From NCBI GenBank assembly GCA_022360075.1, contig JAKSDN010001205.1, forward strand, positions 1 to 11,923: a stretch of DNA of 11,923 nt. Reading direction: 5' to 3'. A program made the translations under genes and the position numbers. The notes beneath the pieces were generated by a model, which saw only the letters and a program-made list of their open reading frames with translations, was not told the origin of the DNA and did no database searches. Every line of letters begins with the position of its first letter. Positions within the stretch are counted from its first letter, which is position 1. The DNA comes from Kiloniellales bacterium (GTDB taxonomy: Bacteria; Pseudomonadota; Alphaproteobacteria; Kiloniellales; JAKSDN01). This document shows positions 5,694 to 11,923 of the stretch, in pieces.

Positions 5694-6380
5694 ATGATCT
5701 TGTCTCGTCTTGCCCGCAGAGCGGCCGGTACGGCCCGATGGGCCGTGCTTTCCGCCGCACTCATTGGCGCCACCACGCAAACGGCCTCGGCGCTGCCGAG
5801 CGGCCATGGCTATGCCTTCGACCGCGGTCCGAGCGGCGGCGTCTCCACCGCGGCCTTCCCGAAATGGACGGGTGCCATGGGGCGGAACTGGGCGCACAAG
5901 GGCGTCTCTGAGAGCGTCTGCAACGGCAAGATGGGGCGAAATTGCGGTCTCGACCGCTGGCGGAGCTTCTTGAGCGAGCTCGATGGGTTGGCGCCGATCC
6001 GTCAGCTTCGCCGGATCAACGCCTTCGTCAATCAGACCCGCTACCGCTCGGACAGCAAGGTCTGGGGCCGCAGCGACTATTGGGCCGCGCCCGGCGAGTT
6101 CTTCGCCCGCGGCGGCGACTGCGAGGACTACGCGATCGCCAAGTATTACTCGCTGAAGAGCCAGGGCTTCGCAGCCGACGACATGCGGATCGTCGTGCTC
6201 AAGGACACGGCGCGCAACCTGCTGCATGCCGTGCTCGTGGTCAAACATGGCGGCCGGACGCTGGTGCTCGACAATCTCAGCAGCCGGGTCAAGGAATGGA
6301 AGGATCTGCCCAACTACAAGCCGCTCTATTCGGTGAACGAAAAGAACTACTGGCTGCACCCGGGGCTCAAGAGCATTTAG
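5694..6380 (+). CDS. Secreted transglutaminase-like cysteine peptidase (BTLCP/LapG family)
   Basis: Predicted periplasmic cysteine protease, 228 residues. The N terminus is a signal peptide (RLARRAAGTAR, hydrophobic stretch 16-26, probable cleavage after ASA at 33). The catalytic triad of the bacterial transglutaminase-like (BTLCP, PF06035) family is visible: Cys143 in GGDCEDYAIAKYYSLKSQG, His178 in LLHAVLVV, and Asp193 in LVLDNLS. The C-terminal YSVNEKNYWLHP segment is typical of proteobacterial members. The best known member, LapG, cuts the adhesin LapA and is held by the c-di-GMP receptor LapD. Neither an adhesin nor a LapD-like gene is in this window, so its substrate is unknown. Two further cysteines (76, 84) lie in the mature region. 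Transcribed alone: own promoter region, strong ribosome binding site, and an intrinsic terminator 42 bases after the stop. Confidence 0.93.
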   Translation: MILSRLARRAAGTARWAVLSAALIGATTQTASALPSGHGYAFDRGPSGGVSTAAFPKWTGAMGRNWAHKGVSESVCNGKMGRNCGLDRWRSFLSELDGLAPIRQLRRINAFVNQTRYRSDSKVWGRSDYWAAPGEFFARGGDCEDYAIAKYYSLKSQGFAADDMRIVVLKDTARNLLHAVLVVKHGGRTLVLDNLSSRVKEWKDLPNYKPLYSVNEKNYWLHPGLKSI

Positions 6381-6421
6381 GGAACGCGCAGCCGGGCGCT
6401 ATCGGCCTGCCCGAGCAGATC

Positions 6422-6457
6422 CGAAAGCCGGCGGCCTTGTCGCCGGCTTTCGTCTTT
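6422..6457 (+). terminator. Intrinsic terminator after the BTLCP gene
   Basis: A perfect 12-bp stem, CGAAAGCCGGCG (6422-6433) with CGCCGGCTTTCG (6441-6452), around a 7-base loop and followed by TCTTT. It lies 42 bases after the stop codon. The T tract is short but the stem is very strong. It separates the peptidase from the deacetylase gene. Confidence 0.8.
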
Positions 6458-6526
6458 CCGACCGGCTTGACCCGCACCTCGGCAGGCGCCAAATCCCAGC
6501 TCTGGGAGGGCGTTGGGAGCCGGGGC

Positions 6527-7684
6527 TTGACCGGGAAGAGTACAGATCCTTCGGTCAATCGGCCGAAGTTCATCGGCAGCGAGATCTATCGCCGCTCGAG
6601 CTATGGCCTGCGCCACCCCCTGGCGATCCCTCGGGTTTCGACCTGCATCGACCTTTGCCGCGCGCTCGATTGGCTGCCGGAGGCGGACTACATCGACAGC
6701 CCCCGCGCAACGCCGGAGCAGCTCCACCGCTTTCACGACCCGGGCTATGTCGCGGCCCTGATCGAGGCCGAGCGGAGCGGCCGAGCGACCGCGGAGGCGA
6801 AGGCGCGCTTCAACATCGGGCGCAACGGGAACCCTGTCTTTCCGGAGATCTTCAGCCGACCCGCCACAGCCAGCGGCGGCTCGATCCTCGCCGCCGGGCT
6901 CCTGCTCGACGAGGCCGCGGGTGTCTCGGTCGTCTACAGCCCCGCCGGCGGGACCCATCACGGCCGCCCGGACCGGGCCAGCGGCTTCTGTTATCTCAAC
7001 GATCCCGCGCTCGGCATGCTGGCGATGCTGGATGGCGGCATCTCTCGGATCTTCTACCTCGACGTCGATGCCCATCACGGCGACGGGGTCCAGGACGCCT
7101 TCGCCGAGGACGACCGCGTCCTGACGGTCTCGGTCCACGAGGCCGGCCGTTGGCCCCAGCGCGCGGACCGGCCCGAGGGCGGCATTCAGGACCGGGCCGG
7201 CGGGAGTGCCCGCAACCTGCCGGTGCCGTCCGGCTTTAACGACAGCGAGATGGAATTCCTCCTGGAGAACGCTATCCTGCCGCTCGCCCAGGGCTTCGAT
7301 CCCGAGGTCGTGGTGCTGCAGTGCGGCGCCGATGGGCTGGCGGAGGACCCGATGAGCAAGCTCAGCCTCAGCAACACCGCCCTGTGGCGCGTCGTCGCGG
7401 CGCTGCGCGACCTGGCGCCGCGCCTCCTGGTGCTCGGCGGGGGCGGCTACAATCCCTGGAGCGTCGGGCGCTGCTGGGCCGGCGTCTGGGCGACCCTGGC
7501 CGGACACGCGATCCCCGAGCGGCTGCCGGCCGCGGGCGAGGCCGTCTTGCGCGAGCTGGTCTGGCGCCACAGCCAGGGCCGCAATCCGCCGGCGCACTGG
7601 TTCACCAGCCTCGCCGACCCGCCGCGGCACGGTCCGCTGCGGCCCGAGGTTCGGGCGCTGGCCGCGGAGGTGCTCAGGCCATGA
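6527..7684 (+). CDS. Class I histone deacetylase/AcuC-like amidohydrolase
   Basis: Zinc-dependent deacetylase of the arginase/deacetylase fold, class I HDAC group, like bacterial acetoin-utilization AcuC; 385 residues from the chosen start. Visible active-site parts are the N-terminal FIGSEIYRRSSYGLRHPLAIPR (15-36), the His pair in GGTHHGR (141-147), GFCYLND (153-159), zinc ligands Asp181 and His183 in LDVDAHHGDGV, Asp269 in CGADGLAEDP, and the transition-state Tyr308 in GGGGYNP. All key residues are present, so it should be active on an acyl-lysine or a small acylated amine. No ATG exists at the N terminus; TTG at 6527 has GGGAG seven bases upstream and fits the family length. The frame is open to 5942, but that stretch overlaps the peptidase gene. 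No acetoin or acetyl-CoA synthetase genes are nearby. A TTGACC at 6467-6472 could be a -35 box but lacks a good -10. Confidence 0.92.
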   Translation: MTGKSTDPSVNRPKFIGSEIYRRSSYGLRHPLAIPRVSTCIDLCRALDWLPEADYIDSPRATPEQLHRFHDPGYVAALIEAERSGRATAEAKARFNIGRNGNPVFPEIFSRPATASGGSILAAGLLLDEAAGVSVVYSPAGGTHHGRPDRASGFCYLNDPALGMLAMLDGGISRIFYLDVDAHHGDGVQDAFAEDDRVLTVSVHEAGRWPQRADRPEGGIQDRAGGSARNLPVPSGFNDSEMEFLLENAILPLAQGFDPEVVVLQCGADGLAEDPMSKLSLSNTALWRVVAALRDLAPRLLVLGGGGYNPWSVGRCWAGVWATLAGHAIPERLPAAGEAVLRELVWRHSQGRNPPAHWFTSLADPPRHGPLRPEVRALAAEVLRP

Positions 7685-8175
7685 CAGACCTAACCAGGCG
7701 ATTGGCCCTAGCGGCACTTCTCGGGCTTCTGATCCCGGGGCTCCTGGCGCTGGGCCACGCGGTGCCCGCTAGCGCCCTGGCCCGCTTCGAGCAGAGCGCG
7801 CTTGCCATCATGACCGCTTCGGGCGGCCGTCACACTTTCGAGGTCGAGCTGGCACTGACCCAGGAGCAACAGGCCCAAGGCCTGATGTTTCGGCGGACCC
7901 TGGCGGAGAACGCCGGCATGCTCTTCGTCTACAAGCCGGCGCGCGAAATCTCGATGTGGATGAAGAATACGATGATCCCGCTCGACATGCTGTTCATCGC
8001 CAGCGACGGGCAGATCGTGAAGATCGTCGAGCGGACGGTGCCCTTGTCCGAGAAGATCGTGGAGTCAGACCAAAGGGTGCAGGCTGTCCTCGAGCTCAAT
8101 GCCGGGACCGCCTCGCGGCTGGGCATCAAGCCGGGCGACCGAGTGCTTCACTCGGCCTTCGGCACGGCGCCTTGA
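7681..8175 (+). CDS. Secreted DUF192 domain protein
   Basis: Predicted periplasmic protein of 164 residues containing one DUF192 domain (PF02643). A signal peptide is clear: RR at 6-7, a hydrophobic core at about 8-25, probable cleavage after ASA at 32. The domain shows its usual landmarks: TFEVELALTQEQQAQGLMFRR (52-72), AGMLFVY (78-84), ISMWMKNTMIPLDMLFI (90-106), a VLELNAG segment (136-142) and a C-terminal GDRV turn. The family's biochemical role is not established. ATG 7681 overlaps the deacetylase stop (ATGA), so the two are probably co-translated, although the first product is cytoplasmic and this one exported. Confidence 0.92.
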   Translation: MTDLTRRLALAALLGLLIPGLLALGHAVPASALARFEQSALAIMTASGGRHTFEVELALTQEQQAQGLMFRRTLAENAGMLFVYKPAREISMWMKNTMIPLDMLFIASDGQIVKIVERTVPLSEKIVESDQRVQAVLELNAGTASRLGIKPGDRVLHSAFGTAP

Positions 8176-8201
8176 ACGAGCAAGGCGCATCACGGCCAAG
8201 C

Positions 8202-8507
8202 TTAAGTCTCGGGGTCCTGGGCTAGCTGCTCGAGCGCGCGCCAGCCTTCGCCGGCCGCGATCAGGCAGCTCACACCCTGGGGCGACGTGATGATGATCGT
8301 CCAGGTGTCAGCCTTGGCCTGCGGCGCCGACTTCAGCACCTCGACCAGACCGCCGTTGTTGGTGACGCCGACGGCGACCCGCGACTCGCTGTATTTGTTG
8401 GACAGCAGCTTTAATACGTTATCGCGTTGATTGCACTGGTTCTGCTGGGCCTGCGCGGCCGTCGAGACCAGGGCCATCGCCCCCGCGATCAATAGAGACT
8501 TCCACAT
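8202..8507 (-). CDS. Small secreted protein with two cysteines, function unknown
   Basis: I do not recognise a named family. Product of 101 residues from ATG 8507, chosen because GAGG stands six bases upstream and the protein then begins MWKSLLIAGAMALVSTAAQA, a textbook signal peptide with cleavage after AQA at 20. ATGs at 8519 and 8531 are also in frame. The mature protein of about 81 residues has two cysteines (25 and 81) that may form a disulfide, a helix-like segment NVLKLLSNKYSESR (30-43) and strand-like segments (RVAVGVT, GGLVEVL, TWTIIIT, SCLIAAG), suggesting a small alpha/beta periplasmic domain. Convergent with the DUF192 gene, 26 bases apart. A CtrA-box-like site and several inverted repeats lie upstream. 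Confidence 0.8.
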   Translation of the reverse strand: MWKSLLIAGAMALVSTAAQAQQNQCNQRDNVLKLLSNKYSESRVAVGVTNNGGLVEVLKSAPQAKADTWTIIITSPQGVSCLIAAGEGWRALEQLAQDPET

Positions 8508-8525
8508 AGCACACCTCATGGTCTG

Positions 8526-8558
8526 GCCCAAATATCGGGTACGACTATTGGGCTAGTC
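8526..8558. repeat. Two overlapping inverted repeats in the leader of the small secreted gene
   Basis: GCCCAAATA (8526-8534) pairs with TATTGGGC (8546-8553) with one unpaired base. Separately GACTA (8543-8547) pairs with TAGTC (8554-8558). The two stems share bases 8546-8547, and the first stem's right arm fills the loop of the second, so both cannot form together. They lie just upstream of the ribosome binding site at 8507. Confidence 0.35.
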
Positions 8559-8580
8559 GGCGAGTCTCTCACGGGGGCCG

Positions 8581-8602
8581 TAAAGATCGGCTTAAATCTT
8601 TA
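8581..8602. repeat. Perfect 7-bp inverted repeat (TAAAGAT/ATCTTTA)
   Basis: TAAAGAT (8581-8587) and ATCTTTA (8596-8602) flank an 8-base centre. It sits where the -10 region would be if the CtrA-like box just upstream overlaps a -35 element, so it may be a transcription-factor site. It lacks a T tract and a GC-rich stem, so it is unlikely to be the methyltransferase terminator. Confidence 0.35.
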
Positions 8603-8619
8603 TGAACGCACGGGTAATC

Positions 8620-8638
8620 ATGGTTAATGGAAGCTTAA
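8620..8638 (-). promoter_or_regulatory. CtrA-box-like site TTAA-N7-TTAACCAT
   Basis: Read on the minus strand, TTAA (8638-8635), seven bases, then TTAACCAT (8627-8620). This equals the full alphaproteobacterial CtrA consensus TTAA-N7-TTAAC plus the extended half-site TTAACCAT. It lies 113 bases upstream of ATG 8507 in the same orientation, with TAAAGA (8602-8597) downstream as a poor -10. CtrA is a cell-cycle and motility regulator in this class; binding here is inferred. Confidence 0.5.
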
Positions 8639-8683
8639 CGCCGGGACCTCGTCGCGCGGGCGCGCAACAGGAGCGCGAAACCC

Positions 8684-9346
8684 TCAGCGTTTGCGGGCCA
8701 GCATCAGGCCGTCGCCGATGGGCACGAGCGACAGGCTGACCCGCTCGTCGTCCGTCATCTTGGCGTTGAGGGCGCGGATGGCCGTGGTGTCCTTGTCGGT
8801 CTTGGCCGGGTCGGCGACGCTGCCGCCCCAGAGCACGTTGTCGACCGCGACGAGCCCGCCCGGCCGCAGGAGCGCCAGGGCCCGCTCGTAGTAGTTCGGA
8901 TAGTTTTCCTTGTCGGCGTCGATGAACACGAAGTCGATCTCGCCGCCGGCGCCATCGGCCAGCATTCGGTCCAGCGTCTCCAGGGCGGGGCCGAGCCGCA
9001 GCTCGATCCGCTCCGCCAGGCCGGCCTCGGCCCAGTATCGCCGGGCGATCGCCGTGTAGTCCTCGCTCAGATCGCAGGCGGTCAGCTTGCCGTCGGCCGG
9101 CAGGGCGCGGGCGATGCAGAGCCCGCTGTAGCCGGTGAAGCTACCGACCTCCACGGCGCGGCGGGCGCCGATCAGCTCGACCAAAAGCGACAGGAATTGG
9201 CCCTGTTCCGGGGCGAGCTGCATGCCCGCTTCGGGCAGATCGGCCGTCTCCTGGCGCAGCCGCGCGAACAGCGGCGGCTCGCGCAGCGAGACCTCGAGCA
9301 GGTAGTCGTAGATCGGGTCGGTCAGCGTGATCGTGTGCCGTGACAT
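8684..9346 (-). CDS. Class I SAM-dependent O-methyltransferase (caffeoyl-CoA/catechol type)
   Basis: Predicted cytoplasmic, metal-dependent O-methyltransferase of family 3 (PF01596), 220 residues, the usual length. SAM-binding motif I is VEVGSFTGYSGLCIARALP (65-83), with the acidic strand end ACDLSE (90-95). Metal-binding residues are visible as Asp143 in FIDADKENYPNYYE and Asp169-Asn170 in AVDNVLWGG. The LAPEQGQFLSLLVELIGARRAVEVG lead-in is typical. ATG 9346 is preceded by AGGGGA about ten bases upstream and gives the family N terminus (SRHTITLTDPIYDYLLEVSLREPP); a longer start at 9391 is unlikely. Substrate is probably a catechol-like diol, but the exact compound cannot be told. It follows tamB by 70 bases without an obvious terminator, so it may be co-transcribed. 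Confidence 0.92.
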   Translation of the reverse strand: MSRHTITLTDPIYDYLLEVSLREPPLFARLRQETADLPEAGMQLAPEQGQFLSLLVELIGARRAVEVGSFTGYSGLCIARALPADGKLTACDLSEDYTAIARRYWAEAGLAERIELRLGPALETLDRMLADGAGGEIDFVFIDADKENYPNYYERALALLRPGGLVAVDNVLWGGSVADPAKTDKDTTAIRALNAKMTDDERVSLSLVPIGDGLMLARKR

Positions 9347-9416
9347 GGCCGAGGCTTCCCCTGGGGTGAACGACGGGTGGCGGGCCGGCACGGGTTACGC
9401 CGGCGCGCCGGGCGAC

Positions 9417-11923
9417 TCAATAGTCCCATTTGAACTTGACGCCGAGGTTGCTGCCGCCGGTCTGGCCGACCCCGGACTCGAGGGAGATGTTCGGCGTCAC
9501 CTCCAGCTCGACGCCGAGCGAGCCCGAGCCGACGGTCGTGCCCTGCTTGACGCCGACGTAGACGCCCTCGCGCAGGTACTTGCCGGCCGCCAACGAGGGG
9601 CCGGCCGTGGTCGAGCCCGGATCGCCGCCTTCGATCCGCAGTACGTCGACGCCGATCAGGTTGCGAGCGAAGTCCAGCACGCCGCCCGAGCCGCCGCCGC
9701 GGCCGGACAGCTCCGCCGCCGCCTGAGCCAGTTGCAGGGCTTCCAAGGGGCTGAGCTGGGTCGTGCTCTTGCCGAAGAGCACGCGGGCGAGGATCTCGTC
9801 CTGCGGCAGCTCCGGCGACGAGGCGAGCGTGATCGTCGGCTGCGAGGCCAGGCCCGTGATGCGCGCCGTGACCGTCAGGCCGCCGCTTTCGTTCTGCGCC
9901 TCGATGTCGAGCAAGGGATCGATCTCGGCGCCGCCGTCGAAGCTGACCTGGCCGCGGGTCAGCGTGAAGGTCCGGTTGAGCACGGTGAGCTGGCCCTTGA
10001 CCAGCTCGAGGCGGCCACGAATCGCCGGCGCGTCGGCGGCGCCTGAGACAGCGAGATCGCCGCGCCACTCGGACTCGAGCCCGCGCCCGCGCAGGAACAC
10101 CCGCCCCGGCATCGCCACGGCGACGTCGAGCGCGATGTCGAGGGGTGCGGCCGGCTCGGCCGGCTTTGCTGTCTCGGTGTCGGCCTCGCCTAGGGCCGAT
10201 CGGTTCACTTCGGTGACTTGAAGCTCGACGACTTCGGGCGGCAGGGTCTCAGGGATGCCGATCTCCATCCGTTTGGTCTCGAAACGTCCCGCCACCTCGG
10301 CGGCCTCCAAGCTACCGGTGACGGCAAGCGTGCCGTCGGAGGCGGCTGTCACCTCGTCGCGCCGCAAGAGCGTGAAATCCGTGAACGCGGCCTCGATGGC
10401 GAAGGGCAGGCCGGCCTCCGGGTCGAGCGAGAGCGTGCCGTTGCCGGTCAGCTTGCCGTCGCCGCCGTCGCTCGCCGTGAGTTCCTCGATGCGCAGGGTC
10501 CGGTCGTCGAAAGCGACGGCGACGGCGAGTTGCTCGAGCAGCGTGCCGCTGGCCAGGTTCTCGTAGCGGCCATCGGCCAAGGTCAGGCGCCCGTCGGCCC
10601 GCGGCGCGGCGAAGCTTCCGCTCAGCCGCGCGTCGAGATCGGCAGTGCCGGCCAGCCGGTGATCGTCGAAAGGCAGGAGGGGCCAGACGGTCGCCAACTC
10701 GCCGCGCCAGGCCAGGCGTCCGGAGACCGGCTCATCGGTCGGAAGGACCGGCAAGGGGCCGTCAATGCTCATGCGTAGCGGCAGCTCGGCGTCGAGCCGG
10801 GCCTCCGGGCCGCCGAAGCCGCCCAGCCGGCCGTCGAGCTTGAGGCGGTTGGCCTGCCACACGGCATCGACCGTCGCATCGAGCCCGGGCAGGCCGGTGC
10901 TCTCGCCGAACCCGGCCTCGGCCAGGCGCAGGCTCGCGGTGCCGTTCGGCGCTTCGGCCGGACCGGAGACGGCGAGGTCGAGCGACAGCTTCCCGCTGGG
11001 TTCCAAGTCAGGGGCGGCCAGGCCGGCCAGCGCGAGCGGCAGGTCGCGGGCCTGCAGATCGATGGCAGTGCCCTGGCCATCGGCGCGGGCGTTGCCGGAG
11101 ACACGGCCCTCGCCGATCCGCAGGTCGAGGCCGCTCAGCCGGAAGCCGTCCGGCGATCGCGTCACCGCCAGCGGACGTTCGAGCGTGATGGACTGCTTCA
11201 AGGCTTCGCCCGAAAGGCTTTCGAGGTTCAGACTCTGCCGATCGGCATCGAGCCCGAGCGTTGCGGTGCCCTGGAGGCTCAAGGGCTCGATGAAGCGGCC
11301 GCCGGTCTCGAGCGCCAACGCGAGCGCTCGGCTGTCGCCGGTGGCCCGCAGCGAGGTTTCGTCCAGGCTAAGGGCGTCCAGAGTGAGAGCGGCGAGCCTG
11401 GCCTCGAGCGTGATCCCCGCAAGCTCAATCGCATCTGCCACGCCGAGGTCGATCGTCGCCGTGCCGAGCGACAGCGCGGCCTCGCCTTCAAGCCCGAAGT
11501 CGGCCAGCGCGACCCGAGCTTCGGCGGACTGTCGGCCCTCTCCGTCGGCCAGACTCAGACGGAATTCGGCGCGGCCCGTGGCCGGCACGCCGGCAAGGCC
11601 GGCCCATGGCGCCAGATCCTCGACCCGGCCGGTCAGCCCGCCCGTGATCGGGCTGCCGTCGAGCGGAATGACAAAGGCACCCTCGGCCTGCGCGTCTTGA
11701 GCCGAGAGCTGCAAGGCATCGAGCCTGAGGAGATCCTCGATGACGGCCAGTCCGCTTACCGCCTCGATCCGCCCGCTCGGTGGTTCCAGCGCCAGCGCCA
11801 CCTGACCTTGTGGCCCTGTCGCCAGGCGGTCGAGCCCGATGCGCGCGGTCGCGCGGCCCAGGTCCAGCCCGGCCGCCCGCAGGCCCTCGATGCCGGCGTC
11901 GCCGGTCAGACTCGGGTTGGCCA
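9417..11923 (-). CDS. tamB: TamB, translocation and assembly module / AsmA-like protein (5' end outside window)
   Basis: C-terminal 834 residues of TamB, a large periplasmic protein anchored in the inner membrane that forms a hydrophobic beta-taco groove, works with TamA in outer-membrane protein assembly, and moves phospholipids between membranes. The frame is open from the right edge (translated by hand through 11802-11923 without a stop) to TGA at 9417-9419. Most of the protein is repeated short amphipathic beta strands (patterns such as SLRLAEAGFGESTGLPGLDATVDAVW). The DUF490 end is recognisable: RGRLELVKGQLTVLNRTFTLTRGQVSFDGG, LPQDEILARVLFGKSTTQLSPLEALQLAQA, SLGVELEVTPNISLESGVGQTGGSNLGVKFKWDY. 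The final aromatic Tyr is as in other TamB proteins. The signal anchor and any tamA gene would lie beyond the right edge. Confidence 0.95.
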   Translation of the reverse strand, partial: ANPSLTGDAGIEGLRAAGLDLGRATARIGLDRLATGPQGQVALALEPPSGRIEAVSGLAVIEDLLRLDALQLSAQDAQAEGAFVIPLDGSPITGGLTGRVEDLAPWAGLAGVPATGRAEFRLSLADGEGRQSAEARVALADFGLEGEAALSLGTATIDLGVADAIELAGITLEARLAALTLDALSLDETSLRATGDSRALALALETGGRFIEPLSLQGTATLGLDADRQSLNLESLSGEALKQSITLERPLAVTRSPDGFRLSGLDLRIGEGRVSGNARADGQGTAIDLQARDLPLALAGLAAPDLEPSGKLSLDLAVSGPAEAPNGTASLRLAEAGFGESTGLPGLDATVDAVWQANRLKLDGRLGGFGGPEARLDAELPLRMSIDGPLPVLPTDEPVSGRLAWRGELATVWPLLPFDDHRLAGTADLDARLSGSFAAPRADGRLTLADGRYENLASGTLLEQLAVAVAFDDRTLRIEELTASDGGDGKLTGNGTLSLDPEAGLPFAIEAAFTDFTLLRRDEVTAASDGTLAVTGSLEAAEVAGRFETKRMEIGIPETLPPEVVELQVTEVNRSALGEADTETAKPAEPAAPLDIALDVAVAMPGRVFLRGRGLESEWRGDLAVSGAADAPAIRGRLELVKGQLTVLNRTFTLTRGQVSFDGGAEIDPLLDIEAQNESGGLTVTARITGLASQPTITLASSPELPQDEILARVLFGKSTTQLSPLEALQLAQAAAELSGRGGGSGGVLDFARNLIGVDVLRIEGGDPGSTTAGPSLAAGKYLREGVYVGVKQGTTVGSGSLGVELEVTPNISLESGVGQTGGSNLGVKFKWDY

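Noticed and set aside
5658..6359. 233-residue minus-strand open frame opposite the BTLCP gene
   Set aside because: The plus strand carries a signal peptide, catalytic triad and ribosome binding site; the minus frame shows no recognisable domain.
5942..6526. N-terminal extension of the deacetylase frame back to 5942
   Set aside because: It overlaps the BTLCP peptidase gene and crosses its terminator; the sequence is arginine-rich shadow, and TTG 6527 has a good ribosome binding site.
6377..7717. 446-residue minus-strand open frame opposite the deacetylase
   Set aside because: Long antisense frames are expected in high-GC genes; the plus-strand frame has a complete HDAC active site.
8167..8188. 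Hairpin GCGCCTTG/CAAGGCGC between the convergent DUF192 and small secreted genes as a terminator
   Set aside because: An 8-bp stem with 6-base loop is real, but it begins inside the DUF192 coding sequence and no T tract follows on either strand, so termination is not supported.

Overview
The window looks like a piece of a high-GC alphaproteobacterial chromosome, most like a Rhodospirillales-type genome. The basis is strong G/C at third codon positions, the gene families present, and an exact match to the alphaproteobacterial CtrA-box pattern upstream of one gene. No mobile elements, CRISPR arrays, tRNA or rRNA genes were seen. This is mostly ordinary chromosomal content; the less explained parts are start codons, control regions and a few unusual gene partnerships.

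Left part (1-3648, minus strand): a tightly packed Mrp/Mnh-type multisubunit cation/proton antiporter operon read right to left in the order E-F-G-(MbhD/MbhE-like)-B-C-D. The D subunit runs off the left edge. The C-terminal part of a classical MrpA exists here as a separate gene (1945-2496). The large NuoL-like part of MrpA is not in the window and would be expected further left. Every junction overlaps by 1-4 bases or is directly adjacent, so translation is probably coupled throughout. A possible promoter lies in the gap 3651-3810.

Middle (3811-5360, minus strand): a two-gene ABC importer core, ATPase then inner-membrane permease, of the taurine/sulfonate/nitrate/hydroxymethylpyrimidine (TauBC/SsuBC/ThiZX) type. 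No substrate-binding protein is beside it. It is separated by an AT-rich divergent control region (about 5520-5693) from a plus-strand secreted cysteine peptidase of the BTLCP/LapG family (5694-6380), which ends in a very good intrinsic terminator.

Right-middle (6527-8175, plus strand): a class I histone-deacetylase/AcuC-like amidohydrolase, probably starting at TTG, overlaps by four bases a secreted DUF192 protein.

Right part (8202-11923, minus strand): a small secreted protein with two cysteines, of unknown function, preceded by a CtrA-box-like site; a class I SAM-dependent O-methyltransferase of the caffeoyl-CoA type; and the C-terminal 834 residues of TamB, the inner-membrane-anchored periplasmic translocation/lipid-transport protein. 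The start of tamB lies beyond the right edge.
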